A stretch of 53,152 nt of DNA from positions 1 through 53,152 of the forward strand of contig JAFEEH010000229.1 in the NCBI GenBank assembly GCA_018241185.1, read 5' to 3'. This document shows, piece by piece, positions 36,155-46,157 of this stretch (positions are counted from its first letter, which is position 1; the number at the start of each line of letters is the position of its first letter). Made by a program: the position numbers and the translations under genes. Below the pieces are notes generated by a model. That model was not told where the DNA came from, did not search any database, and worked only from the letters and a program-made list of their open reading frames with translations. This DNA is from Pseudomonadota bacterium (lineage in GTDB: Bacteria; Pseudomonadota; Gammaproteobacteria; Burkholderiales; Burkholderiaceae_C).

Positions 36155-39100
36155 ATGAATCAGGGACTTCACCGGGTCATCTTCAACGCTGCGCGCGGCC
36201 TGCGCATGGTGGTGGCGGAGACGGCGGTCGGCGCGGGCAAGGGCAACAGCAACGGCCATATTGCGGCCACGGACAGTGCCAGCACCTCCGGTTGGCGCCC
36301 CGCAGTGTTCGCCATCGGCTGGACTGCACTGGCGGCTCTGTCGATGCTGGGCGTAGCGCCCGAGGTCCACGCCCAGATCGTCCCCAACCCCTTCGCCGCC
36401 GCAGGCCAGAAGCCCCAGGTGCTGGTTGCGCCCAACGGCGTGCCGCTGGTCAACATCACCACGCCCAGCGCCGCCGGGGTGAGCATCAACCAGTACAACC
36501 AGTTCGACGTCAACGCCGCGGGCGCGATCCTCAATAACAGCCGCACGACGGCATCGACCCAGCTCGGCGGCCTGGTGCAGGGCAATCCGTGGCTGGCCAC
36601 GGGACCGGCCCGCATCATCGTCAACCAGGTCAGCAGCTCCAACCCCAGCTACCTCAACGGCTACATCGAGGTCGCGGGCCAGCGCGCTGAAGTCATCATC
36701 GCCAACCCGAGCGGCATCAACGTCAATGGCGGCGGCTTCATCAATACCAGCCGCGCCACGCTCACCACCGGCACTCCGCAGTTCGGCGCCATGGGCACGC
36801 TGGACTCCTTCCTCGTGCAGGGCGGCACCGTCACCATCGATGGCAACGGCCTGGACCTGAGCACAACCGACTACGCGGCCATCCTCAGCCGTGCATTGCA
36901 GGTCAACGCGGCCATCTATGCCAGCGAACTCAAGGTCGTCACCGGCGCCAACCAGGTCAGCGCCGACCATGCCCAGGTCACGCCCACGGCGGGCACCGGC
37001 GCCGCGCCCACCTTTGCGCTGGACGTTTCTGCCCTGGGCGGCATGTACGCCAAGAAGATCACCTTGATTGGGAACGAGGCTGGGTTGGGCGTGCGCAACG
37101 CCGGCAGCATCGGGGCGAGCGCGGGCAACCTCGTCGTCACCGCCGCGGGTCGGCTGGAAAACACCGGCACCCTCGAGGGCCAGAGCGTCCAGCTTGCGAG
37201 CAACGGCGGCGACATCGACAACCGCGGCGGCACCATCCGCCAGACCAGCACGGCGTTGCTCGCCATCGCGGCGCCGACGCTCTCCAATACCAACGGTGGC
37301 TGGATCGGCAGCGAGCCGCTGTCCGCCGGTTCAGGCGCTGGCACGGGGACCACCGGCACCACGGGCGGCACGGGCGCCGCTCCCACGGGCACAACAGGGA
37401 CGACCGGCTCGACGGGCACTGGGTCTGGCTCTGGCTCCGGCTCGACCGGCACCACGACGGCAGCCGCCCCGGCCACGCCACCCGACCCCGGATCGATCAC
37501 TGCAGCGGGTGCCATCCTCAACGACGGCGGCAAGATCTACGCCGGTGGCCCCATCACCCTGCAAAGCCCCAACATCGTCAACACCGGCGGCACCCTGAGC
37601 GTCGCGAACATGGTGCTGAACCAGCAGAGCTTCAGCAACCACGGCGGCACCCTCAACGTCAGCGGCAACTTCAGCGCCAACGTCGGCAGCTTCGACAACA
37701 GCACCGGCACCGTGCGCGCCGGCAACCTGAACATCGCCACCGCCGGCGACCTGATCAACGTCGACGGCACGCTCACCAGCGACAGCACCGCTACCCTGAG
37801 CGTCGGCGGCAAGGTCGACAACACCCGCGGCACCATCGCCGCCACCAACACGCTCGCAGCGAACGTCGCCGGCGCCACCGACAACACCGCCGGCACCTTG
37901 GCCGCCAACCAGGGCGTGCAACTGGCCACCGCCAGCCTGAGCAACGACAAGGGCGCCATCCAGGCCTCTGCCGGGCCGGTGCAACTCACCGTCACCGGCG
38001 CCCTGAACAACGGGCAGGGCAGCATCGGCGCCGGCACCGACCTCACCATCCAGGCCGGCAGCCTGGCCAACGCCAGCGGCGGCGGCCTGCGCGCCGCCCA
38101 CGACGTCCAGGTCACAGCCCCGGGCGCGCTCACCAACGCGGGCAGCATCACGGCGGGCCGCAACACCACCCTGAGCGCCGGCAGTGTGCAGTCCACGACA
38201 GGCAGCGTGCTCGGAGCGGGCATCCAGGCCGACGGCAGCCTGGCCAGCGCGGGCGAACTGAACGTTGCCGCCACTCAGGGCCTGACCGCGCAAGGCACCA
38301 ACCTGGCTGCCGGCGACGTCAACCTGCAAGGCGCAAGCGTCGATGTCGGCAGCGGCACCACCAGCGCCGCCAACATCGCGTTGACGTCCACCAGCGGAAA
38401 CGTCGCCACCAGCGGTGCCAAGGTCGTCACGCCCGGCACGCTGAGCATCACCGCCAATAGCAACGTCGGCCAAACCTTGGTCAACAACGCCGGCACGGTC
38501 AACGCCGGCCAACTCCAGATCAACGCCTCGAACATCGCCAACACCAACGGTGGCGAGATCGTTCAGACCGGCACCACGGCAGCGAACCTGGCAGTCAACG
38601 GCACCCTGAACAACGACGGCGGCCGCATCGCCAGCAACAGCCAGGACCTGACCCTCTCCGGCGCGAGCATCACCAACACCGGCGGCAGGATCGAGCACGC
38701 CGGCACCGGCACGCTCGCCATCACGGGCGGCAGCTTCAGCGGCACCAACGGGCAGATCACCGGCAACGGTGCACTCGTGGTCAATCTCTCGGGTGCCTTC
38801 AGCCAGGACGGCGGCAAGACCTACGCGGACCAGATCACCGTGCAGGCCGGCAGCCTGAGCAACCAGGGCGGCAGCATCGTCCAGGGCGGCACGGGGGCCA
38901 CGCAGATCAGTGTCGCCGGGGCCGCGAACAACAACGGCGGCATCCTCGCCACCAACGGCAACCTGGCCCTGGGCGCGGCCAGCCTGAGCAACCAGGGCGG
39001 CACCCTTCAGTCCGGCACCAGCGCCGACCTCTCGCTGACCGTCTCCGGCCCCCTGGACAACAGCCAGTCGGGCAAGGTGATCTCGGGCGCCAACTCCACC

Positions 39101-42100
39101 GTCAATGTCGGCAGCCTGAACAATGACGCCGGCCGCATCACGGCGGTGGGCGACCTGACGGCCACGGTCGCAGCCGCCGCCAGCAACCAGGCCGGCACCC
39201 TGGCCGCCAATGGCAACACCACCGTCAACGCTGGCAGCCTCAACAACAACGGCGGCACGACTGCGGCGGTCAACGGCAACCTCGTTGTCACCACCTCCGG
39301 CGCCACCACCAACGCGGGTGGCACGCTGCAAGCCGGTGGCACGACCACGCTCTCCAACGCCGGCCTGGACAACAGTGCTGGGAGGGTCTTCGGCGACAGC
39401 GTGGCCGTCGACACCCATGGCCAGCAACTCTCCAACGGCCAGGGCACCATCGCTGCGACGACCACCGTCAACCTGCAGACCGGCACGCTGCTCAACGACG
39501 CCGGCCTCATCCAGTCCGGCGGCCCGCTCACCATCGACACCCACGGTCAGGTGCTGAGCAACACCAATGCGGTTGGCTATACGAACGGCCAAGGCGGCAT
39601 CACCAGCGCCGACACCCTGAACATCGCCTCCGGCAACCTCAACAATGCCGGCGGGTTCATCGGCGCCAAGGGCGCCATCACCGCCAACACCCAGCAGTTC
39701 TCCAACACCGCAAGCGGCCAGGTCTTCAGCCAGGATGCGGTCATCGTCAACACGAACGGCGGCACCTACGACAACAGCGGCGGCCAGACGCAGGCACTGG
39801 GCAACCTCACGGTCAGCGGGGCAGGCGTCAACAACACGGCCGGCCTGCTGCGCTCCAGTGCCACCACGACCTTGAACGTGGGCAGCGGCACGGTGCTGAA
39901 CAACAGCACGCAGGGCACCAACCAGGGCATCGAGGGCGAGAACGTCGCCATCACCGCCGGCGGCCTGAACAACACCCAGGGCGCCATCCGCGCCAACCAG
40001 AACGTCACGGCCACCGTCAGCGGCACGGTGGACAACACCAACGGCCTGATGTCCGCGGGCGACACGCTGAAGATGGCCGACCCGAACGCGGCCAACCCGG
40101 GCGCCAAGACCCTGAAGGTGATCAACACCGGCGGCACGCCGGTGGCCGACAAGAGCGTCGTCCTCGATGCCGCCACCTTCAGCGCCGACGGCACCCTGGT
40201 GTCCAACAAGGACCTGACGGTCGCCCTCACGCAGGACATCGTCAACAACGGCGAAGTCGTCGCCAACGGCAACCTCAGCTACGGCACCACCGGCAACCTG
40301 ACCAACAACGGCAAGCTGCTGGCCGGCCAGACGCTGACGGTGAGCGGCAACGTCGTCACGAACAGCGCCAGCGGCGAGATGTCGGGGACGAACACCACCG
40401 TCAACGCCGGCACGCTCAACAACCGTGGGCTGATCGACAGCGCCGGCACCACGCGCATCAACGCGGGCGTCCTTAACAACATCGGCACCGGCCGCATCTA
40501 CGGCAACGCCGTGGCCATCGGCGCCGGTCAGGTCAACAACGACACCGAGACCGTCAATGGCGTCGCGACGGCCGGCACCATCGCCGGGCGAGACAGCGTG
40601 GACATCGGCGCGAGCGAAGTCAACAACCGCGAGCATGCGCTGATCTTCAGCGGCGCCAACATGGCCATCGGTGGCGGCCTGGATGCCAACGGCAAGGCGA
40701 CCGGCCAGGGCAGCACCCTGAACAACCTGAGCGCCACCATCGAATCGCTGGGCAACATGTCCATCGCGACGGGACAGGTCAACAACCTGGACACGCATCT
40801 GCAGATCACCCAGGTCACGACCACTGGCTCCCAGACCTACTACGCCACGATGAACGGCACCATCTGGGAGAAGCTCGACGCCCAGGGCAACGTCGTCACC
40901 TGGGGCGATCCGGTCACCCGCACCCTGTATCACCGCAACCCGGACGGCAGCGTCATCGTGGTCGGTACCGGCTACGCCGACTGGTGCATCAACACCCAGA
41001 CCACGACCGACACGGCCGTCAACGCCGATCCGGCGCGCATCGCGGCCGGTGGCGACCTCACCATCAACGGCCATCTGGAAAACCGTGACAGTCGGGTGGT
41101 TGCCGGCGGGGCATTGAACGTAACCTCCGCCAAGAACTGGGCCACGCCCGGCACACAGACCGTCGCCGAAACCTTGCGCGTCGCCTACGGCTACAGCCCG
41201 AACTTGGCCGATCCGGCGCCGGTGCCGCTGTACTTCTTCACGCCACCGACCACCACGACCGTGGCCGTAGGCGCCTACGAATACGTCGACCACGTCAACG
41301 CCACCAGCGGCTACGCCATCGGCTCGGCTTCGGTAGGCAGCAACGGAACAGGCGCCGCGGGCGCAGCAACTGCCAGCGGCGGCACCCGCAACCCCACCAT
41401 CGTCGAAGTGGCCGCCAAGGTGGGCGGCGCGGCGTCATCGTCCGGCACAGGTGCGGCCGCGGCATCGGGCGCCAGCGGCACCGGCGCGGCTGGCGCGAAC
41501 GGCTCGATCCCGATGGTGGTGCGCACCAGCACGCCCAGCGCCAGCATCCCCAACGCCAGCCTGTACAGCAAACACCCCGGCTCGGGCCGCTACCTGGTGG
41601 TGACGGATCCGCGCTTTGCGGGCTATCACAACTGGCTGTCCAGCGACTACCTGCTGGAGCACCTGGGCGTGAACCCGGACACCACGCTGCAGCGCCTGGG
41701 AGACGGCTTCTACGAGCAGCAGCTCATCCGCGAGCAGATCGCGCAGCTCACCGGCTACCGTTACCTGGGCGGCTACAGCAGCGACGAAGACCAGTACATC
41801 GCGCTGATGAACGCGGGCGTGACCTTCGCGCAGCAGTTCGGGCTCACGCCTGGCGTGGCGCTGACCGCCGCTCAGATGGCGCAGCTGACCAGCGACATCG
41901 TCTGGCTGGTCGAGCAGACCGTGACCTTGCCCGACGGCAGCACTCAGAAGGTGCTGGTGCCCCAGGTGTACGTGCGCGTGCAGCCCGGCGACATCGACGG
42001 CAGCGGCGCGCTGCTGGCCGGCAACCAGGTCAACATCGACGGCAAGGGCAGCAAGCTGACCAACACCGGCACCATCGCCGGGCGGGAGGTCGTCAGCATC

Positions 42101-45100
42101 AACGCCAGCACGGTGGACAACCTCAATGGGCGCATCAGCGGCGGGCAGGTCGGCATCAAGGCCCAGCAGGACATCAACAACGTCGGTGGCACCATCGATG
42201 CACGCGATAAGCTCGTATTGGACGCCGGCGGAAGCATCAACGTCGTGACCACCACCCAGAGCACGACGGGCGGGTTCATGAGCAGCGGCACCAACATCGA
42301 CCGCGTCGCCGGCCTGTATGTGACTGGCAGCAAGGGCGTGCTGGTCGCTAGCGCGGGCAACGACATCAACCTCGTCGGCGCGCAGATCGTCAACCAGGGC
42401 AGCGGGGCGACGAGCTTCAAGGCTGGTGGGGACATCAACCTCTCGACGGTGACGACCAGCAGCACCGTTCGAGGCATCGCGGACGGTGCGCTGAGCTACT
42501 CCATCGACTCGCGCGAGGTCGGCACCACGATCACCGGCGGCGGTAACGTGACACTTGACGCCGGCCACGATGTCAACGCCCGGGCTGCGACTGTCACCGC
42601 GGCCGGCGATCTGGACGTGCGTGCCGGCAACGACATCACCATCGAGTCCGGCCGTGCGGTCAACGACACCGCCTTCCACATCCAGACCAGCAGCAAGGGC
42701 ATCCTGACCTCGACGACGACCACCGTCGACGGCCAGATGCACAGCAACACCGCGATCGGCAGCAGCTTCAGCGGCGCCAACGTGAACATGAAGGCCGGTC
42801 AGGACCTCAACATCGTGGGCAGCGATGTGAACGCCAGCGGCAATGCAGTGCTGAGCGCGGGCAGCAACGTCAACATCGTCTCCGCGGCACAGGAGACGTC
42901 CAACGACGTGAGCTACAGCCGCGTGACTCACGGCGGCATCACGCCCAAGCCCGGCGATGCCAGCTTCGACGTGATGCGCGCGCATGACATGACCGGCAGC
43001 GTGCAGACGCAGACCGAGCGCGACAGCAACGTCACGGCGGGCGGCAACCTCACCGTCACGGCGGGCAAGGACGTCAACGTCTACGCCAGCAACCTCACCG
43101 CCGGCAGCGATCTGGCGCTGACCGGGCAAAACGTGAATGTGGTGAGCGGAACGGAATACAACAGCACATCGCTGGGCGTCTCCGACCGTCGCCAGTCCGT
43201 GGCACCGACAGCGGCCGTCGTTCGCACCGGTCATGGCCTGGACAACCGCGGCAGCGTCACCAACTCCAAGGAATCGACGACGCTGGCGGCCGCGACCCTG
43301 AGCGGCCAGAACGTGAGCATCACGGCCACCCAGGGCGACGTCACGCTCATGGCGGCCACCGTCAATGCGGGCAACAGCGCCACGATCAGCGCCGAGCACG
43401 GGGCAGTGAACATGGGCGTGGTGACGACCGGCACGACGGTCGAGCAGTCGCGCGGCGAACGCGATCTGGCCTATCAGCGCACGCGTGATTCGGGCGTCAC
43501 GACGACAGCGGCCAACTACACGCAGATCAGCACCGGCGCTGGCGGCTTGACGCTCAACACGCCGACCGTGAATGTCCAGGTGGGCGTGCCCGTGGCGTAC
43601 CAGGGCAATGCGCAGTTCGGCGTGCCGACGCAGACGCTTGCGCAGGCGATCGCGGACCAGGCCGGCAAGCCGGGCATGCAGTGGCTCACGCAGGTGCAGA
43701 ACAACGCTCAGCTGAACAACCTGCAGATCAATTGGAGTGGGGTGCCGCTGGAGCAGAGGCAGTGGGCGGAGAGCCAAGGCGGCCTGACGCAGGCGGGGGC
43801 GGCGGTGGTGACCGTGGTCGCCGCGGCGCTTACCTGGGGCGCTGCGAGCGGTGCAGGCGTGAGCGCAGCGCAAGGCGTGGGGTTCACGACGACAAGCAAC
43901 GGGGCGATGGCAACGGCGGGCGGAACATTCTTCGCGGGCGCCGTAGCCTCGGGCATCACCGCGGTGTCCAGCATGGCCGCCGTCAGCCTGATCAACAACA
44001 ACGGCAACATCGCGGCGGTGCTTGACGAGCTTGGCTCCAGCCAGGGCGTCCGGCGCATCCTGACGGCCATGGTCACTGGCGGCGCAGTCGCCGCCCTCGA
44101 CATGGCAACGGGCCTTCAGGGGGCCGTCGCCAACAACGTGGGAGTGCCCGGGTCGACGGTGACTTGGGGCGATGTGCTGGCGCGGAACCTGATGGACCGC
44201 ACGGCTGCTGCGCTGGTCAACACCGCTGTCAATGGCGGCAATTTGGGAGACAACCTGGCAGCTGCAATCTCCAACGGCCTATTGGATACGGTGGCCGCAG
44301 GCAGCGCACAGTGGCTGGGGGCGAACAGCAGCGGACTCGCGAATGCCGTAGGGCACGCGATTGCAGGATGCGTGGCCGGCGCTGGCCGAGCCACGGCAGG
44401 CGGTTACGGGGGAAGCTCGAGCGACGGATGCAGTGCAGGCGCCATCGGGGCCGTGGTGGGAGAGATCACTGCGAACATCTACAACCCCAACAAGGATCCC
44501 GCCCTTGCTGCAAATACGATTTTGCTGAGCCAGACCGTTGCTGGCATAGCGGGGGCGATCGTCGGTGGCGATCAAGCAAGCGCAAATATTGCCGCTGCGG
44601 CAGGCGCCAACGCTGCGGAAAATAACCACCTTAGTCCATCCGAGCAACGGCAACTAGATGATCTCAAAGATCGTTGCGCGAAAACGAGGTGCACACCCCA
44701 AGAGTTGGAGCGGATTGCGAGCCTAACGGCTCGGTTGAACACCCGGTTTATCGACGACATGCTAGGTGATCCGTCGGTCGTGGTGGACCAGTACGGATGC
44801 ATTCAAACAAATGGCCCGCGTATATGCTTGGGCATTGGCGCGCTTGGCGTAAGTTCTTATGCTGGGATGACATCTCAGCAAATTAATCAGGCGCTGAGTG
44901 TGGCGGAGCGCCAGGCCTTGAAGGAAGTATTTGGCTCTGGTTTGGCGGACGCGCAAGCTGCACTTGCCGCGTCACCCCTTGTTCCGGCTAATCTCACTCT
45001 AAACGCGGCGAATTCATACATCGAAGTTGCAAATCGAATCTTGGTGTCTTACCAGCAATCGGGGAATCAAGCAGGAATTTTGTTGCAACAGACTCGCATT

Positions 45101-45136
45101 GCCATATTGCAGCGAGTTCTCCCTTATTTGAAATGA
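36155..45136 (+). CDS. cdiA: CdiA/FhaB-type contact-dependent inhibition exoprotein
   Basis: A 2993-residue two-partner-secretion effector. The start MNQGLHRVIFNAARGLRMVV is an extended signal peptide region, with a hydrophobic core near 50-72 ending VHAQ. The TPS secretion domain (about 75-330) contains VIIANPSGINVNGGGFINTS. An unusual Gly/Thr/Ser linker spans about 393-438. Then come very many filamentous haemagglutinin repeats rich in NNxGG, a DUF637-like region (about 2515-2660), a pre-toxin region and AENN at 2821-2824. The last 169 residues are the presumed toxin tip and match no family I know. DNA is GC-rich until about 44.5 kb, then clearly AT-richer. A GTG at 36077 is a less likely start. 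Confidence 0.93.
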   Translation: MNQGLHRVIFNAARGLRMVVAETAVGAGKGNSNGHIAATDSASTSGWRPAVFAIGWTALAALSMLGVAPEVHAQIVPNPFAAAGQKPQVLVAPNGVPLVNITTPSAAGVSINQYNQFDVNAAGAILNNSRTTASTQLGGLVQGNPWLATGPARIIVNQVSSSNPSYLNGYIEVAGQRAEVIIANPSGINVNGGGFINTSRATLTTGTPQFGAMGTLDSFLVQGGTVTIDGNGLDLSTTDYAAILSRALQVNAAIYASELKVVTGANQVSADHAQVTPTAGTGAAPTFALDVSALGGMYAKKITLIGNEAGLGVRNAGSIGASAGNLVVTAAGRLENTGTLEGQSVQLASNGGDIDNRGGTIRQTSTALLAIAAPTLSNTNGGWIGSEPLSAGSGAGTGTTGTTGGTGAAPTGTTGTTGSTGTGSGSGSGSTGTTTAAAPATPPDPGSITAAGAILNDGGKIYAGGPITLQSPNIVNTGGTLSVANMVLNQQSFSNHGGTLNVSGNFSANVGSFDNSTGTVRAGNLNIATAGDLINVDGTLTSDSTATLSVGGKVDNTRGTIAATNTLAANVAGATDNTAGTLAANQGVQLATASLSNDKGAIQASAGPVQLTVTGALNNGQGSIGAGTDLTIQAGSLANASGGGLRAAHDVQVTAPGALTNAGSITAGRNTTLSAGSVQSTTGSVLGAGIQADGSLASAGELNVAATQGLTAQGTNLAAGDVNLQGASVDVGSGTTSAANIALTSTSGNVATSGAKVVTPGTLSITANSNVGQTLVNNAGTVNAGQLQINASNIANTNGGEIVQTGTTAANLAVNGTLNNDGGRIASNSQDLTLSGASITNTGGRIEHAGTGTLAITGGSFSGTNGQITGNGALVVNLSGAFSQDGGKTYADQITVQAGSLSNQGGSIVQGGTGATQISVAGAANNNGGILATNGNLALGAASLSNQGGTLQSGTSADLSLTVSGPLDNSQSGKVISGANSTVNVGSLNNDAGRITAVGDLTATVAAAASNQAGTLAANGNTTVNAGSLNNNGGTTAAVNGNLVVTTSGATTNAGGTLQAGGTTTLSNAGLDNSAGRVFGDSVAVDTHGQQLSNGQGTIAATTTVNLQTGTLLNDAGLIQSGGPLTIDTHGQVLSNTNAVGYTNGQGGITSADTLNIASGNLNNAGGFIGAKGAITANTQQFSNTASGQVFSQDAVIVNTNGGTYDNSGGQTQALGNLTVSGAGVNNTAGLLRSSATTTLNVGSGTVLNNSTQGTNQGIEGENVAITAGGLNNTQGAIRANQNVTATVSGTVDNTNGLMSAGDTLKMADPNAANPGAKTLKVINTGGTPVADKSVVLDAATFSADGTLVSNKDLTVALTQDIVNNGEVVANGNLSYGTTGNLTNNGKLLAGQTLTVSGNVVTNSASGEMSGTNTTVNAGTLNNRGLIDSAGTTRINAGVLNNIGTGRIYGNAVAIGAGQVNNDTETVNGVATAGTIAGRDSVDIGASEVNNREHALIFSGANMAIGGGLDANGKATGQGSTLNNLSATIESLGNMSIATGQVNNLDTHLQITQVTTTGSQTYYATMNGTIWEKLDAQGNVVTWGDPVTRTLYHRNPDGSVIVVGTGYADWCINTQTTTDTAVNADPARIAAGGDLTINGHLENRDSRVVAGGALNVTSAKNWATPGTQTVAETLRVAYGYSPNLADPAPVPLYFFTPPTTTTVAVGAYEYVDHVNATSGYAIGSASVGSNGTGAAGAATASGGTRNPTIVEVAAKVGGAASSSGTGAAAASGASGTGAAGANGSIPMVVRTSTPSASIPNASLYSKHPGSGRYLVVTDPRFAGYHNWLSSDYLLEHLGVNPDTTLQRLGDGFYEQQLIREQIAQLTGYRYLGGYSSDEDQYIALMNAGVTFAQQFGLTPGVALTAAQMAQLTSDIVWLVEQTVTLPDGSTQKVLVPQVYVRVQPGDIDGSGALLAGNQVNIDGKGSKLTNTGTIAGREVVSINASTVDNLNGRISGGQVGIKAQQDINNVGGTIDARDKLVLDAGGSINVVTTTQSTTGGFMSSGTNIDRVAGLYVTGSKGVLVASAGNDINLVGAQIVNQGSGATSFKAGGDINLSTVTTSSTVRGIADGALSYSIDSREVGTTITGGGNVTLDAGHDVNARAATVTAAGDLDVRAGNDITIESGRAVNDTAFHIQTSSKGILTSTTTTVDGQMHSNTAIGSSFSGANVNMKAGQDLNIVGSDVNASGNAVLSAGSNVNIVSAAQETSNDVSYSRVTHGGITPKPGDASFDVMRAHDMTGSVQTQTERDSNVTAGGNLTVTAGKDVNVYASNLTAGSDLALTGQNVNVVSGTEYNSTSLGVSDRRQSVAPTAAVVRTGHGLDNRGSVTNSKESTTLAAATLSGQNVSITATQGDVTLMAATVNAGNSATISAEHGAVNMGVVTTGTTVEQSRGERDLAYQRTRDSGVTTTAANYTQISTGAGGLTLNTPTVNVQVGVPVAYQGNAQFGVPTQTLAQAIADQAGKPGMQWLTQVQNNAQLNNLQINWSGVPLEQRQWAESQGGLTQAGAAVVTVVAAALTWGAASGAGVSAAQGVGFTTTSNGAMATAGGTFFAGAVASGITAVSSMAAVSLINNNGNIAAVLDELGSSQGVRRILTAMVTGGAVAALDMATGLQGAVANNVGVPGSTVTWGDVLARNLMDRTAAALVNTAVNGGNLGDNLAAAISNGLLDTVAAGSAQWLGANSSGLANAVGHAIAGCVAGAGRATAGGYGGSSSDGCSAGAIGAVVGEITANIYNPNKDPALAANTILLSQTVAGIAGAIVGGDQASANIAAAAGANAAENNHLSPSEQRQLDDLKDRCAKTRCTPQELERIASLTARLNTRFIDDMLGDPSVVVDQYGCIQTNGPRICLGIGALGVSSYAGMTSQQINQALSVAERQALKEVFGSGLADAQAALAASPLVPANLTLNAANSYIEVANRILVSYQQSGNQAGILLQQTRIAILQRVLPYLK

Positions 45137-45141
45137 TATCC

Positions 45142-45555
45142 ATGAAACAAGTCCTTTTGCGTTTAGGTACGGACGATTATTCTATTCTGGAGAACGGTCT
45201 TCCGGCAGAAGCTTTCGGCGGTCTGTATTTGCCGCTAGTTGATCGGCCTTTAGGCGGCGTATTCTATGATCATCTAGTTTCGCAAAATGAGATTGTCGGC
45301 ATCCGCTATTGGATCTCAGACCCGTGGCCTACAGTTGAAGCAACTTGGAAATTGCTTGCTAAAGACGTCAGAGTAGTTCTCAGCGTCCGCCGAGAGTATG
45401 CAGATATCTTTTTTCGTTCTCGCAACCCTTCTGATTTACACGCAGTGACTCTTGAGGTGGTCCAGCAATTTGATCAGGTATGCTTGGTCGAAGGCCACGG
45501 TGAAGGCCTTGGAATTTACATCGAGGTTGATACCAGCCGCGATATTCACCTATGA
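45142..45555 (+). CDS. cdiI: Candidate CDI immunity protein
   Basis: A 137-residue soluble protein beginning MKQVLLRLGTDDYSILENGL, directly after the cdiA stop (an alternative ATG at 45133 overlaps it as ATGA). Its position, small size, lack of export signal and AT-rich codons are those of CDI immunity genes, which neutralise the toxin tip encoded by the adjacent cdiA. No immunity family is recognised. Features such as YWISDPWPTVEATWKLLAKD, then EGHGEGLGIYIEVDTS, suggest a mixed alpha/beta fold. The call is by location, not homology. Confidence 0.7.
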   Translation: MKQVLLRLGTDDYSILENGLPAEAFGGLYLPLVDRPLGGVFYDHLVSQNEIVGIRYWISDPWPTVEATWKLLAKDVRVVLSVRREYADIFFRSRNPSDLHAVTLEVVQQFDQVCLVEGHGEGLGIYIEVDTSRDIHL

Positions 45556-45613
45556 AAAGCAGTTATCGCAACGGTTGAATTCTCCCTGCCCTCGGTGTCC
45601 TCGTTGTGACAAA

Positions 45614-46096
45614 ATGATTTTTGGCGACGTGTCAAAGTTTGCCATTGAGTGGGTCGAGCGCCTGGAGCCACATGTCCCAGGCTTTCGCTATGGACGTTTA
45701 GGTCTGCACTCAAAAAATCGGCTTCTTGGCTGGGTGACTGAAAAAGTAACCCTAGGTCCAGAACTACTAAGGTTTGGCCGAATAATTCGACTTCTAAATT
45801 CGCCACTGAAAAGAATTCGCCACGAAAGTGGGTTTGATTCGCTCTTTCGAAATTTGGTGATCTTCCACGGTAGCCTAGAGGAAGAAGAATTGGATGGAGC
45901 GGTGATGATTTCGCCCTGGTGCCTGCTGGATCGGGGTTATTATGTTTTTTATGCCGAACTCGGTGGTGAGATGGGGGTGCTGCTTGGCGGGTCTTCTGAC
46001 GGGACGAGGGCGGACCACTGTATTCCAATTAAAAAGAGAGAAATAGTAGATGCCTATATCTTGGCCCTTAATGCTTTGGCTGCTCCTCCTCGATAA
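45614..46096 (+). CDS. Second small CDI-locus gene, Imm42-like
   Basis: A 160-residue protein beginning MIFGDVSKFAIEWVERLEPH. The opening (MI-GD-xxFAI) recalls the Imm42 family of predicted polymorphic-toxin immunity proteins; I cannot confirm it without a profile search. It lies 58 bp after the candidate cdiI gene and occupies the place of bcpO in Burkholderia-type loci (bcpAIOB), but lacks a lipoprotein signal. It may be an orphan immunity gene left from an earlier toxin tip. The AT-rich DNA is unlike flanking genes. The frame is open further upstream, but no earlier start is convincing. Confidence 0.6.
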   Translation: MIFGDVSKFAIEWVERLEPHVPGFRYGRLGLHSKNRLLGWVTEKVTLGPELLRFGRIIRLLNSPLKRIRHESGFDSLFRNLVIFHGSLEEEELDGAVMISPWCLLDRGYYVFYAELGGEMGVLLGGSSDGTRADHCIPIKKREIVDAYILALNALAAPPR

Positions 46097-46157
46097 GCGG
46101 TGTGAGGCAATGATTAATTAAAATAATTAGAAAATTTGACATTTAGGTGAGGAAATT

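Noticed and set aside
37600-41100. Repeated short strings that could suggest a CRISPR or tandem array
   Set aside because: They are in-frame haemagglutinin repeats with variable spacing, not direct repeats with unique spacers.
37331-41293. 1320-residue minus-strand open frame inside cdiA
   Set aside because: Mirror of the Gly/Asn/Val repeat codons of the exoprotein; low-complexity and without family features.
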